DNA of 8,435 nucleotides from Deltaproteobacteria bacterium (GCA_009668925.1 SBEK01000173.1:1-8435), one strand, 5' to 3'. Positions 1 to 6,626 are shown, counted from the stretch's first letter. A program made the numbers and translations. The notes: generated by a model not told the origin, from the letters alone.

Positions 1-849
1 CGCCCCCCCTCCGCACCACCCGGCGAGTCCTGCCCGCACGCGCTTTCCGCCTCGGAAAAGGCGGGAAGCGACCTGTTCCAATCCAAGGGATGTCTGGCCT
101 GCCACAAAGTCGGCGCAAACGGCGGAAGCATCGGGCCGGATCTTTCCGGGCAGGGCCTTAAGGGGCGTTCGCGTGACTGGCTCTCCACGCAGCTCGTGAA
201 CCCGAAAGCCCATAATTCTTCCTCGGTGATGCCCGCGCAGGCGTCACTCAGCCCGGACGCGATCGGACAGTTGATCGACTACCTGCAGAGTCTGAAGCAG
301 CCGGTTTCCGCTGCGGCCGCTGCTGCGCCGCCCGCCGCGGCATCCGCGGGTCCCCGAGGCGCTCCCGGCGCTGCGGTTGCGATCATCGGCAGCGCCGATC
401 ACGGCGCCATTCTCTTTGAAAAGACGTGCGTGTCCTGCCACGGCCGCGAGGGGAAAGGCCAGGTCGCCAATCCCGGTTCGGCCCAGGGCGTGGTTCCTTC
501 CCTAAACCCGATCGATGCCGATGAAGCGAGCCCCGATCCACGGACCTTCGCCGAGAAGATCGACCGCTACCTCCAGCACGGGTCACGGCCGGAAGGCCCG
601 AATCCGGCATTAACCATGCTTCCTTTCGGCGATACCCATGCCCTGACCCAAGCGCAGATCGCCGATCTCGAAGCGTACATCCTCAACCTTAACGGCGTGG
701 ATCGGGCAAAAATTAATAATCCGGGGGTCTCCCCCGACATCTTTCTGATTATTGCAGCTTTTGTTTTTGCATTGGTCTATCTCAATCTCTTCGGCTGGTG
801 GTGGTTCGGAGGCTTAAGGAAACAGCGGGAAGAAGGAGAAAACGAATGA
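1..849 (+). CDS. Membrane-anchored diheme cytochrome c (5' end missing)
   Basis: Periplasmic electron-transfer protein, probably feeding the oxidase encoded just downstream. The reading frame is open from base 1, so the N-terminus and signal peptide lie outside the window; 282 residues are visible. Two class I cytochrome c domains are seen. The first has CLACH at visible codons 31-35 with a likely axial Met at codon 77 (VMP). The second has CVSCH at codons 143-147 with a likely axial Met at codon 206 (TMLPFGD). An Ala/Pro-rich linker (about codons 103-125) separates them. One hydrophobic helix (about codons 246-271, rich in Trp at its end) anchors the C-terminus, followed by a short charged tail. 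The GTG at 196 is internal, because the first haem motif lies upstream of it in frame. The stop overlaps the SCO start as ATGA. It could be the cytochrome subunit of a bc-type quinol oxidoreductase encoded further left; that is inference. Confidence 0.9.
   Translation, partial: RPPSAPPGESCPHALSASEKAGSDLFQSKGCLACHKVGANGGSIGPDLSGQGLKGRSRDWLSTQLVNPKAHNSSSVMPAQASLSPDAIGQLIDYLQSLKQPVSAAAAAAPPAAASAGPRGAPGAAVAIIGSADHGAILFEKTCVSCHGREGKGQVANPGSAQGVVPSLNPIDADEASPDPRTFAEKIDRYLQHGSRPEGPNPALTMLPFGDTHALTQAQIADLEAYILNLNGVDRAKINNPGVSPDIFLIIAAFVFALVYLNLFGWWWFGGLRKQREEGENE
833..838 (+). promoter_or_regulatory. Ribosome binding site setting the SCO start
   Basis: AAGGAG lies 7 bases before the ATG at 846, inside the end of the cytochrome c gene. 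It supports this start over the upstream in-frame ATG at 798, which would add 16 mainly basic residues in front of the signal peptide. Confidence 0.75.
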
Positions 850-1676
850 AGAGGCTTCTAGGGGTTTTAGGTTTAGGGTTGTTCCTCTGCACCAGCAGCG
901 GCTATGCGCACGAAGCGCTGGATACGGAAGCGTTGGCCAAAGGCGAAATCGGCATCACCGAAAAAACCGGTCGGACGATTCCGTCTGATATCACCTTCCG
1001 CGACGAAAAAGGACAGGTGGTCAAACTGGGCGATTTGTCCGGCAAGCCCGTGATTCTGACGCTGGTCTATTACACCTGCGAACGCATCTGCCCCCAGTTG
1101 ATCGCCGGACTGGCCGCGGCCCTGCCCAGGCTGTCATCCGTCGCAGGCCAGGACTACCGCGTCGCAAGCGTCAGCTTTGACGATAAAGATACCCCCCCAA
1201 TCGCCGCCAACATCAGAAGAAATTATCTGAAGCCGACGGGAGACGCTCTCGCGCCCGAGGCCTGGACATTCCTCACCGGCGATCACGCGAACATCGACCG
1301 GCTGACCGAGGCCGTCGGATTTAAATACCGTCGGGATGTTCACGGATTCAATCATCCCGTCGTGCTGATCTTTCTCTCCCCGCAGGGAAAGATCTCCCGG
1401 TATTTCACCGTAACCAAATATCAGTACGGCGCCGCTTATCCGATATCCTTTTCTTCTTTTGAATTAAACGTGGCTCTGGCCGAGGCCCGGGAGGGAAAGC
1501 CGGTTTCAGAACTCAAAAAGGCTGTGCTCTATTGCTTCTCCCATGAACCGCCGGGGCAGAGCAAGTTCTACTATTTCATCGGCGTCATCGGGCTCTTCAC
1601 CCTGCTGGTCCTGATCGCATTCTTCATCTACCTGCAGGCAACAACGAAAAAACGCCGCAAGGATGGTCCAACGTGA
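846..1676 (+). CDS. SCO1/SenC/PrrC-family copper chaperone with C-terminal membrane anchor
   Basis: Thioredoxin-fold copper chaperone expected to load the CuA centre of oxidase subunit II in the periplasm. The 276-residue product starts with a signal peptide (about 1-21, likely cut after GYA). The copper site is complete: CERICP gives Cys78 and Cys82, and His170 in FNHP is followed at the usual distance by a PxG turn. A second histidine, His166, lies just before it. A hydrophobic helix near residues 246-268 and a basic tail make a C-terminal anchor, whereas classical SCO proteins are anchored at the N-terminus. ATG at 846 was chosen over the upstream ATG at 798 because AAGGAG lies at 833-838, the signal peptide begins there, and it overlaps the cytochrome stop by ATGA. 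A redox or thiol-disulfide role instead of copper delivery is possible, but the context favours CuA assembly. Confidence 0.93.
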   Translation: MKRLLGVLGLGLFLCTSSGYAHEALDTEALAKGEIGITEKTGRTIPSDITFRDEKGQVVKLGDLSGKPVILTLVYYTCERICPQLIAGLAAALPRLSSVAGQDYRVASVSFDDKDTPPIAANIRRNYLKPTGDALAPEAWTFLTGDHANIDRLTEAVGFKYRRDVHGFNHPVVLIFLSPQGKISRYFTVTKYQYGAAYPISFSSFELNVALAEAREGKPVSELKKAVLYCFSHEPPGQSKFYYFIGVIGLFTLLVLIAFFIYLQATTKKRRKDGPT

Positions 1677-3301
1677 TGGAGGCAACGAACTCACCCGCCG
1701 GCAGGGGATTTTACGAGCGGTCCGGAAAGTACCGCTCGATAGTCACCGAGTGGATGATGTCCACCGACCACAAGCGGATCGGCGTCATGTACCTTATGGC
1801 GCTCACCTCCTTTTTTTCCGTCGGTGTGATTCTGGGTTTCATGATTCGGCTGAGCCTGCTTTCCCCCGGCTGGCTCATGAACCAGCAGACCTACAACGAA
1901 TTCTTCACGCTCCACGGCGTCATCCAGATCTTCCTGTTCATCATTCCCGGAATTCCCGTCGCCTTCGGCAATATTTTTCTGCCCCTGCTCATCGGCGCCC
2001 GGGATGTGGCCTTCCCCAGAATCAATCGCCTGTCCTGGTGGCTCTATGTAACCGGCGCGATCATCATCGTGCTGTCGCTCGTCCTGCCCGGCGGGCCCGC
2101 CGACACGGGCTGGACCTTTTACGCGCCTTACAGCATTCAGACGCCGGCCAATGTTTCCATTGCCGTCTTCGGCGTCTTTATCCTGGGATTTTCCTCCATT
2201 TTGACCGGCCTGAATTTTGTGACGACGATTCACCGGATGCGTGCGCCGGGCATGACGTGGTTTCGTCTGCCGGCCTTCGTCTGGACGCTGTATGCCACCG
2301 GCTGGGTCCAGATGCTGGCCACCCCGGTATTGGCCATCACGCTTTTGTTCATCGTCCTGGGCCGGTTTGTCGGCGTCGGATTTTTTGACCCGGCCAAAGG
2401 CGGGGACCCGATTCTCTACGAGCACCTTTTCTGGATGTATTCGCATCCGGCCGTGTACATCATGGTTCTCCCGGCCATGGGAATCATCAGTGAAATCATC
2501 CCGGTTTTTTCCCGCAAATCGCTCTTCGGCTACGCCGCGATCTGTCTATCCGCCCTGGGCATCGCCATCGTCGGCTATGCCGTGTGGGGCCACCACATGT
2601 TTACGAGCGGCATGAGCGACACGGCCCGGGTCGTTTTTTCTTTCGTCACTTTTCTGGTGGCTGTTCCCAGCGGCATCAAGATTTTCAACTGGGTGGCGAC
2701 CCTTTACAAGGGTTCCATCCGGCTGGACGCGCCGCTTCTCTTTGCCGTGTCTTTCATTTTCCTGTTTTCGATCGGCGGGCTTACCGGACTCATCATCGGA
2801 GCACTGGCAACCAACCTGCATCTCCACGGCACCTATTTCATCGTCGGCCATTTTCATTACGTGATGTTCGGCGGGGCGGGCTTTTCCATTCTGGCGGCGC
2901 TGCACTATTGGTTTCCCAAGATCACCGGCCGGATGTATTCTGAAAAATATGCCAAGATCGGCTGGCTGAACTTGTTTGTCGGCTTCAACATCCTCTACTT
3001 CAGCATGTTCATCCTCGGATTCGAGGGTATGCCCCGACGCTATTTTGATTACCCGCACCAGTACCAGATGAACCATATCATTTCCACCGTGGGTTCCTGG
3101 TTTCTCGCGGTCGGCATTGCCCTCCTCTTCCTCAACCTGATCCGGTCGGCATTTAAAGGCGTCCGTGCGCCGGCCAATCCCTGGGGCGGAAAAACGCTGG
3201 AATGGACTGTTGCTTCGCCGCCTCCGGCTGAAAACTTTGCCGTACCGCCGGCGGTGACCAAAAGACCCTACGACTATTCAGACGAAGCGTTGAGGGACTG
3301 A
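1676..3301 (+). CDS. ctaD: Cytochrome c oxidase subunit I, A2-type haem-copper oxidase (caa3)
   Basis: Catalytic subunit that reduces O2 to water at a haem a3-CuB centre in the inner membrane and pumps protons. The 541-residue product spans the COX1 core with about 12 membrane helices. Visible ligands are His80 (low-spin haem a, in TLHG), His257 with Tyr261 of the CuB His-Tyr pair, His306-His307 (CuB, WGHHMF), His392 (haem a3) and His394 (haem a) in GHFHYVMFGG. Asp110 of the D-channel entry (GARDVAFPR) and K-channel Lys335 (VPSGIKIFNW) are kept. The helix VI motif is YSHPAVY, so the D-channel glutamate of A1 enzymes is absent and the A2 Tyr255-Ser256 pair replaces it. The usual Asp after His384 in the Mg-site motif HDTY is Gly385. 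ATG 1676 overlaps the SCO stop (TGATG). A GTG at 1673, 9 bases after AAGGA (1659-1663), is an equally possible start and adds one residue. Confidence 0.97.
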   Translation: MEATNSPAGRGFYERSGKYRSIVTEWMMSTDHKRIGVMYLMALTSFFSVGVILGFMIRLSLLSPGWLMNQQTYNEFFTLHGVIQIFLFIIPGIPVAFGNIFLPLLIGARDVAFPRINRLSWWLYVTGAIIIVLSLVLPGGPADTGWTFYAPYSIQTPANVSIAVFGVFILGFSSILTGLNFVTTIHRMRAPGMTWFRLPAFVWTLYATGWVQMLATPVLAITLLFIVLGRFVGVGFFDPAKGGDPILYEHLFWMYSHPAVYIMVLPAMGIISEIIPVFSRKSLFGYAAICLSALGIAIVGYAVWGHHMFTSGMSDTARVVFSFVTFLVAVPSGIKIFNWVATLYKGSIRLDAPLLFAVSFIFLFSIGGLTGLIIGALATNLHLHGTYFIVGHFHYVMFGGAGFSILAALHYWFPKITGRMYSEKYAKIGWLNLFVGFNILYFSMFILGFEGMPRRYFDYPHQYQMNHIISTVGSWFLAVGIALLFLNLIRSAFKGVRAPANPWGGKTLEWTVASPPPAENFAVPPAVTKRPYDYSDEALRD

Positions 3302-3303
3302 AT

Positions 3304-3909
3304 GTGAGCGACGCGGCCCAACATATTGATCACGAGGGGAAGACCATGGGAATGTGGTTCTTCCTCTTCACCGAGATCCTCTTTTTCGGCGGCATGTTCC
3401 TGTTGTATGCCGCTTACCGTTTCAAGTACGCCGCGGCCTTTCACACCGCCGCCGCTGAGGAAAACCTGGTTCTGGGAACTCTGAACACCGCAATCCTGCT
3501 CACGAGCAGCCTGGCGATCGCGCTGGCCATTTCCGCCCTTCGCGCCGGAAAAACAACCTGGTCGATCACGCTTCAGGCCGCGACGGTTTTAATGGGAGTG
3601 GTCTTTTTGATCATCAAGTATGTCGAATGGAGCGCGAAGATTCTCCATGGGATCTATCCCGATTCGCCGGCGCTTCTCGCGCTGGGGCCCGGGCAGACGA
3701 TGTTCTTCGGTCTTTACTACATGATGACCGGCCTGCATGGACTGCACGTTTTGGCGGGCTGCGTCGTCATCTGCGTTATGATTTATTTTACGAGGCGCGG
3801 GATCATCGATCAGGCCCGCGCCGTCCGGCTTACAAACACCGGCCTGTACTGGCATTTTGTGGATATTGTCTGGATCTTTCTCTATCCGCTTTTTTACCTG
3901 ATCACCTGA
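3304..3909 (+). CDS. ctaE: Cytochrome c oxidase subunit III, five-helix form
   Basis: Integral membrane subunit of the caa3 oxidase that packs against subunit I and stabilises proton uptake. The 201-residue product has five hydrophobic segments (about 16-38, 58-80, 88-106, 131-162 and 181-200), typical of bacterial subunit III lacking the first two helices of the mitochondrial form. Family signatures are TEILFFGG with Glu24, the KYVEW stretch near 105-109, HGLHVLAG near 145-152, and a C-terminal WHFVDIVW leading into the last helix. The start is GTG at 3304, with GAGGG at 3292-3296 seven bases upstream. The ATG at 3302 is followed at once by TGA and cannot be used. Only two bases separate it from the subunit I stop, so translational coupling is likely. 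Confidence 0.95.
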   Translation: MSDAAQHIDHEGKTMGMWFFLFTEILFFGGMFLLYAAYRFKYAAAFHTAAAEENLVLGTLNTAILLTSSLAIALAISALRAGKTTWSITLQAATVLMGVVFLIIKYVEWSAKILHGIYPDSPALLALGPGQTMFFGLYYMMTGLHGLHVLAGCVVICVMIYFTRRGIIDQARAVRLTNTGLYWHFVDIVWIFLYPLFYLIT

Positions 3910-3917
3910 GGGAGCCC

Positions 3918-4211
3918 ATGGCCAACCGCCATTCTCACAATGCCGCTTCGGAAACTCGCACGTATGTCGCCGTCTGGCTGGTCCTGATGGGCCTGCTCGC
4001 GGCGACCGTCGCCGTGGCGCGGCTCAATCTCCTGGTGCAATTCAGCGTCCTGGGATCCCTGGGCATCGCGTCTGTCAAAGCCGGACTGGTGCTGCTCTTC
4101 TTCATGCATTTGAAGGATGAAGGGCTGTTTTTAAAGATTATGCTGGCGATGGCACTTTTCGCCCTGACGGTGCTTATCGGACTTCTGTATGCCGACATCT
4201 GGATGAGGTGA
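3918..4211 (+). CDS. ctaF: Cytochrome c oxidase subunit IV (small prokaryotic type)
   Basis: Small accessory membrane subunit of the oxidase, 97 residues. It has three hydrophobic helices (about 16-34, 42-62 and 72-92) and the family's FFMHLKDE signature at 61-68, preceded by Lys54 in the second helix. This places it in the CyoD/CtaF-like subunit IV group. The role of the family is structural, stabilising the subunit I-III assembly; no catalytic residues are expected. The start is ATG 3918, with GAGGGAG at 3908-3914 overlapping the subunit III stop. The same frame is open upstream to about 3627, but that part lies inside subunit III in another frame and is not coding. The symbol is assigned from operon position and family; other naming schemes (coxD) are in use. 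Confidence 0.9.
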   Translation: MANRHSHNAASETRTYVAVWLVLMGLLAATVAVARLNLLVQFSVLGSLGIASVKAGLVLLFFMHLKDEGLFLKIMLAMALFALTVLIGLLYADIWMR

Positions 4212-4213
4212 GG
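4210..4213 (+). promoter_or_regulatory. Ribosome binding site favouring the subunit II ATG at 4220
   Basis: GAGG overlaps the subunit IV stop and sits six bases before ATG 4220. The alternative GTG at 4208 overlaps that stop as GTGA and has a poorer upstream purine tract. The alternative adds only four residues. Confidence 0.55.
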
Positions 4214-4219
4214 TTGACG

Positions 4220-5122
4220 ATGTTTCCGGGACCTTCCAATACCGCGGGAAAAGTGGACGATGCCTTTCTCTTCATTGTGGTCTGCTGCGTTATCCTGCTT
4301 GCCGGGGTGACGATTACGATGATCGTCTTCCTCGTCAGGTACAACCGCGACCGCCACAAAAAGCCCGAGCGCGTCCGGGAAAACGTGGCGCTGGAAATCG
4401 CCTGGACGGTCATTCCCACGATCCTGGTCCTCGTTATGTTTTATATCGGATGGGCGGATTTCGGCTATATCCGCAATCCGCCGAAAGACGCCCTCGCGAT
4501 CGACGTCACCGCCCGCCAGTGGTCCTGGCTGTTTGAATACACGACCGGCAAGCAGAGCGATGTGCTCTATGTTCCGCAAGGCCGGCCGGTCAAGCTGGTG
4601 CTGACCTCCGCCGACGTCATCCACAGTCTTTTCATTCCGGCCTTCCGGATCAAGGAAGACTGCGTTCCCGGCATGAAGACCCACCTGTGGTTCACCGCCG
4701 ACGAAACCGGCACCTATGATCTCTTCTGCACCGAGTACTGCGGGCTGGGCCACTCCCACATGCGGTCGAAGGTGAATGTCCTGACGGCGGAGAACTTCGC
4801 CCAATGGTTGAATACGCCCGAGGGCAAAACTCCCGCCGATCTCGGACCGAAGATTCTGCAGGCCAAAGGGTGCCTGGGATGTCATTCCCTGGACGGCTCG
4901 GTCAAAGTCGGCCCGACGTTTAAAAGCCTGCTGGGCCGGAAACAAACGGTGATCGCCGGGGGGGCGGAGAGGGAAGTGATCGTCGATGCGGCCTATCTCC
5001 GGAAGCATATTTTGGAACCCGAGGCAACCACAGTCAAAGGATATCCTCCGATCATGCCCAAAGTCCCGCTGACGGATTCGGACCTATCGACCATCATTGC
5101 CTATCTGGAGACAATCAAATGA
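4220..5122 (+). CDS. ctaC: Cytochrome c oxidase subunit II with fused cytochrome c domain (caa3)
   Basis: Electron-entry subunit: the fused haem c passes electrons to CuA and then to subunit I. The 300-residue product has two membrane helices (about 15-38 and 58-80) and no evident cleavable signal peptide. A periplasmic cupredoxin domain follows, including the aromatic QWSWLFEY stretch at 100-107. All CuA ligands are present: His135, Cys170, Glu172, Cys174, His178 and Met181 (CTEYCGLGHSHM). A C-terminal class I cytochrome domain has CLGCH at 218-222 and a likely axial Met279 in the IMPKVPL stretch. This fusion defines caa3 oxidases, which can take electrons from membrane-bound cytochromes such as the diheme protein at the left edge. 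The gene lies after subunits I, III and IV, whereas many operons place subunit II first. Cys148 (EDCVPGM) is an extra cysteine near the CuA domain. Confidence 0.97.
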   Translation: MFPGPSNTAGKVDDAFLFIVVCCVILLAGVTITMIVFLVRYNRDRHKKPERVRENVALEIAWTVIPTILVLVMFYIGWADFGYIRNPPKDALAIDVTARQWSWLFEYTTGKQSDVLYVPQGRPVKLVLTSADVIHSLFIPAFRIKEDCVPGMKTHLWFTADETGTYDLFCTEYCGLGHSHMRSKVNVLTAENFAQWLNTPEGKTPADLGPKILQAKGCLGCHSLDGSVKVGPTFKSLLGRKQTVIAGGAEREVIVDAAYLRKHILEPEATTVKGYPPIMPKVPLTDSDLSTIIAYLETIK

Positions 5123-6015
5123 TGACACAAGAAGCTCTCACCCGACCATGGCTTGGGAATTATTTTTTCGGCACGATCCGACTGTGCAAGGCCCAGATAT
5201 CTCTGTTTGCCGCTCTCTCCGCTGTGGCCGGATTGTGCGTCGTTGCCCCGCCGTCCGCGGCCACCCTCGCCTCGGTGGCAATAGGCGTGTGGCTTGTCGG
5301 CTGCGGCGCAGGAGCTCTCAACCAGTACCAGGAACGGGACATCGACGCGCTCATGCCCCGGACGGCCGGACGTCCCCTCCCGTCGGGATGTGTCCGGCCC
5401 CGCTTTGCTCTGGCCGTGTCCTTCATACTGATCGGCTCGGGCACAGCGGTCCTGTGTCTTGCCGGACGCCTCGCGCCCGCGGGACTAGGGCTCGCCGCCG
5501 TTTTCTGGTACAATGGATTTTACACAGGGTTTAAGACCAGGAGCGCGCTTGCCGCTATCCCCGGCGCGGCGGTCGGAGCGATACCTCCGGCCGTCGGCTG
5601 GACGGCAGGCGGTGGTCATCTGCTGGATTTCAGACTGGCCGCACTTTGTTTTTTCTTCTTCATGTGGCAGGTTCTGCACTTTTTCATTCACTGTCTCGCT
5701 TTTGCCAAAGAGTATGAAAAGGCGGAACTCCCTTCGCTCTCCGGGCTTTTTACCGAAAGCCAGCTCAAACGCCTGGCCTTTCAGTGGCTGCTCGCGGTGG
5801 CCGCGAGCGCATTCCTCGTCGGCTTCTCCGGCCTCATCCATTCATGGCTCGCCTTTACGGTTATTGCCGCCGCTTCCTTTTGGTTCATCTTCCAGGGAAT
5901 TGCGTTCATCACGAACCGTCGGAACGTCTATGCCCGCTTGTTCAGGGAAACAAATTACTACCTGCTGATTATCGTGACGGTTCTATCACTGGATGGATAC
6001 TTTTATCTGTCCTGA
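5119..6015 (+). CDS. ctaB: Divergent protohaem IX farnesyltransferase (haem O synthase-like, UbiA superfamily)
   Basis: Membrane prenyltransferase expected to add farnesyl to haem B to give haem O, the step before haem A. The 298-residue product has seven to nine hydrophobic segments and UbiA-type loops. The first polar loop reads NQYQERDIDALMPRT: Asn68, Glu72 and Asp76, where CtaB normally has NxxxDRDID, so the first Asp is Glu. YTGFKTR at 135-141 and GAIPPAVGW near 153-161 match the second conserved region. The third region, WQVLHFFIHCL with KEY at 197-199, departs from the usual WQxPH...KDY. The C-terminal ARLF...LDGY resembles CtaB. ATG 5119 overlaps the subunit II stop (ATGA), with GGAG at 5107-5110; ATG 5122 is an alternative. 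No ctaA lies in the window. The family is clear and the operon supports CtaB, but exact activity is less certain given the substitutions. Confidence 0.85.
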   Translation: MMTQEALTRPWLGNYFFGTIRLCKAQISLFAALSAVAGLCVVAPPSAATLASVAIGVWLVGCGAGALNQYQERDIDALMPRTAGRPLPSGCVRPRFALAVSFILIGSGTAVLCLAGRLAPAGLGLAAVFWYNGFYTGFKTRSALAAIPGAAVGAIPPAVGWTAGGGHLLDFRLAALCFFFFMWQVLHFFIHCLAFAKEYEKAELPSLSGLFTESQLKRLAFQWLLAVAASAFLVGFSGLIHSWLAFTVIAAASFWFIFQGIAFITNRRNVYARLFRETNYYLLIIVTVLSLDGYFYLS

Positions 6016-6121
6016 AGAGCGGAGCGTACTCAAACGGACGTAAGCATGCGAAAGCCGAAGCCCGACCACAGTATGGGGCGTGACCTTCAGGTTATCAGGG
6101 TATGAGCCTTTTTCCAGCGGA

Positions 6122-6316
6122 TCACCGGGCTTCATGGGCCTTTCTGCCGTAAACCCTTTCATAGGCCGCGCAATACGGGCACAAACCGTCTTCAATCGTT
6201 TTGACAAACCAGTAAGCGATGCCCCGCTGTTTCTTTCTGGCGCGGGAACAAACCGGACATTCCGCGCAACGGCGGGCCATCTGCTGGTCTTTTTCCGATC
6301 CTGGCGCTGTATCCAT
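6122..6316 (-). CDS. Small cysteine-rich protein, possible zinc ribbon, function unknown
   Basis: A 64-residue basic protein on the opposite strand, convergent with the oxidase operon. Five cysteines form CAECPVC (Cys17, Cys20, Cys23) and CPYC (Cys46, Cys49). Two CxxC pairs about 22 residues apart are what a small zinc ribbon needs. The extra cysteine and the CxxCxxC spacing leave an iron-sulfur or redox role open. The middle (about 32-45) is GIAYWFVKTIEDGL and the C-terminus GRKAHE is basic. No signal peptide or membrane segment is visible, so it should be cytoplasmic. The evidence for a real gene is GGGGAGG at 6323-6329, six bases before the ATG, and a codon order that gives a coherent small domain. 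Met13 is an alternative start. It probably shares a transcript with the 36-residue ORF 40 bases upstream. The family is not recognised with certainty. Confidence 0.7.
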   Translation of the reverse strand: MDTAPGSEKDQQMARRCAECPVCSRARKKQRGIAYWFVKTIEDGLCPYCAAYERVYGRKAHEAR

Positions 6317-6322
6317 CCAAAG

Positions 6323-6329
6323 CCTCCCC
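6323..6329 (-). promoter_or_regulatory. Strong ribosome binding site of the small cysteine-rich gene
   Basis: On the minus strand this reads GGGGAGG, six bases before the start codon at 6316. Its strength is the main argument that the 64-residue ORF is translated and not a chance frame. Confidence 0.7.
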
Positions 6330-6356
6330 TTTATTTAACCTTTCCTGTTTCCTGCA

Positions 6357-6467
6357 CTATTCCTGTTCCGCTCTCGCCACGGCGTTCACGAGCCACGCCA
6401 TATTCCGGCTAAGCGTCTTCATGGTTTGCAGGTCCTCTTCATCGGTAAGCACATCCCGTTTGTTCAT
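6357..6467 (-). CDS. Very small hypothetical ORF, 36 residues
   Basis: A 36-residue minus-strand ORF lying upstream of, and in the same direction as, the small cysteine-rich gene. It begins MNKRDVLTDEEDLQTMK and ends with TAG. The sequence is charged at the N-terminus and then alternates hydrophobic and polar residues through MAWLVNAVARA, as an amphipathic helix would. No cysteines, signal peptide or membrane helix is seen. The ribosome binding site is weak (AAGAGA about 7 bases before the ATG). In frame upstream, nine more codons are open before a TGA, with no obvious earlier start. Either it is a genuine micro-protein co-transcribed with its neighbour, or it is the surviving C-terminal piece of a decayed larger gene. 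The ordered residue composition argues against random sequence, but the evidence is thin. Confidence 0.4.
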   Translation of the reverse strand: MNKRDVLTDEEDLQTMKTLSRNMAWLVNAVARAEQE

Positions 6468-6593
6468 CCGATATCTCTTTTGTACCAAAATGCGTCAAGC
6501 TTTTTGTTTAAAGCAAACCTCTGCCGCGGTCTTTGCCTCTTGCACAGGTGAGCATCCACCCCCGTGTGTTCGATACGAAGGGTAGACTGAGCC

Positions 6594-6626
6594 TGACAAT
6601 GACCTGATGTTCAACTACCATTGTCA
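6594..6626. repeat. Perfect 8-bp inverted repeat overlapping the porin promoter
   Basis: TGACAATG at 6594-6601 is the exact reverse complement of CATTGTCA at 6619-6626, with a 17-base spacer. The right arm contains the candidate -35 box TTGTCA of the porin promoter. No T-run follows, so it is not an intrinsic terminator. A repressor or activator operator is the natural reading, but it is inferred only. Confidence 0.5.

Noticed and set aside
888..893. Possible lipoprotein cysteine at residue 15 of the SCO protein
   Set aside because: The residues before it (LFL) do not fit a lipobox, and a standard signal peptidase I site follows at residue 21.
1691..2446. Minus-strand ORF of 251 codons opposite subunit I
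   Set aside because: Extremely polar, Asp/Gly/Gln-rich translation typical of the strand opposite membrane-helix codons.
3935..5008. Long minus-strand ORF of 357 codons opposite subunits IV and II
   Set aside because: It is antisense to two genes with full ligand sets and recognisable families, its composition is rich in Arg, His and Asp as expected for an antisense shadow of GC-rich genes, and no domain is seen.
6090..6119. Possible terminator after ctaB (GGTT...AGCC followed by TTTTT)
   Set aside because: The stem is only about four pairs including a G-T pair, with a long loop; too weak to call.
6080..6412. Plus-strand ORF of 110 codons after ctaB
   Set aside because: It covers the better-supported minus-strand small genes, has no good ribosome binding site and shows no recognisable feature.
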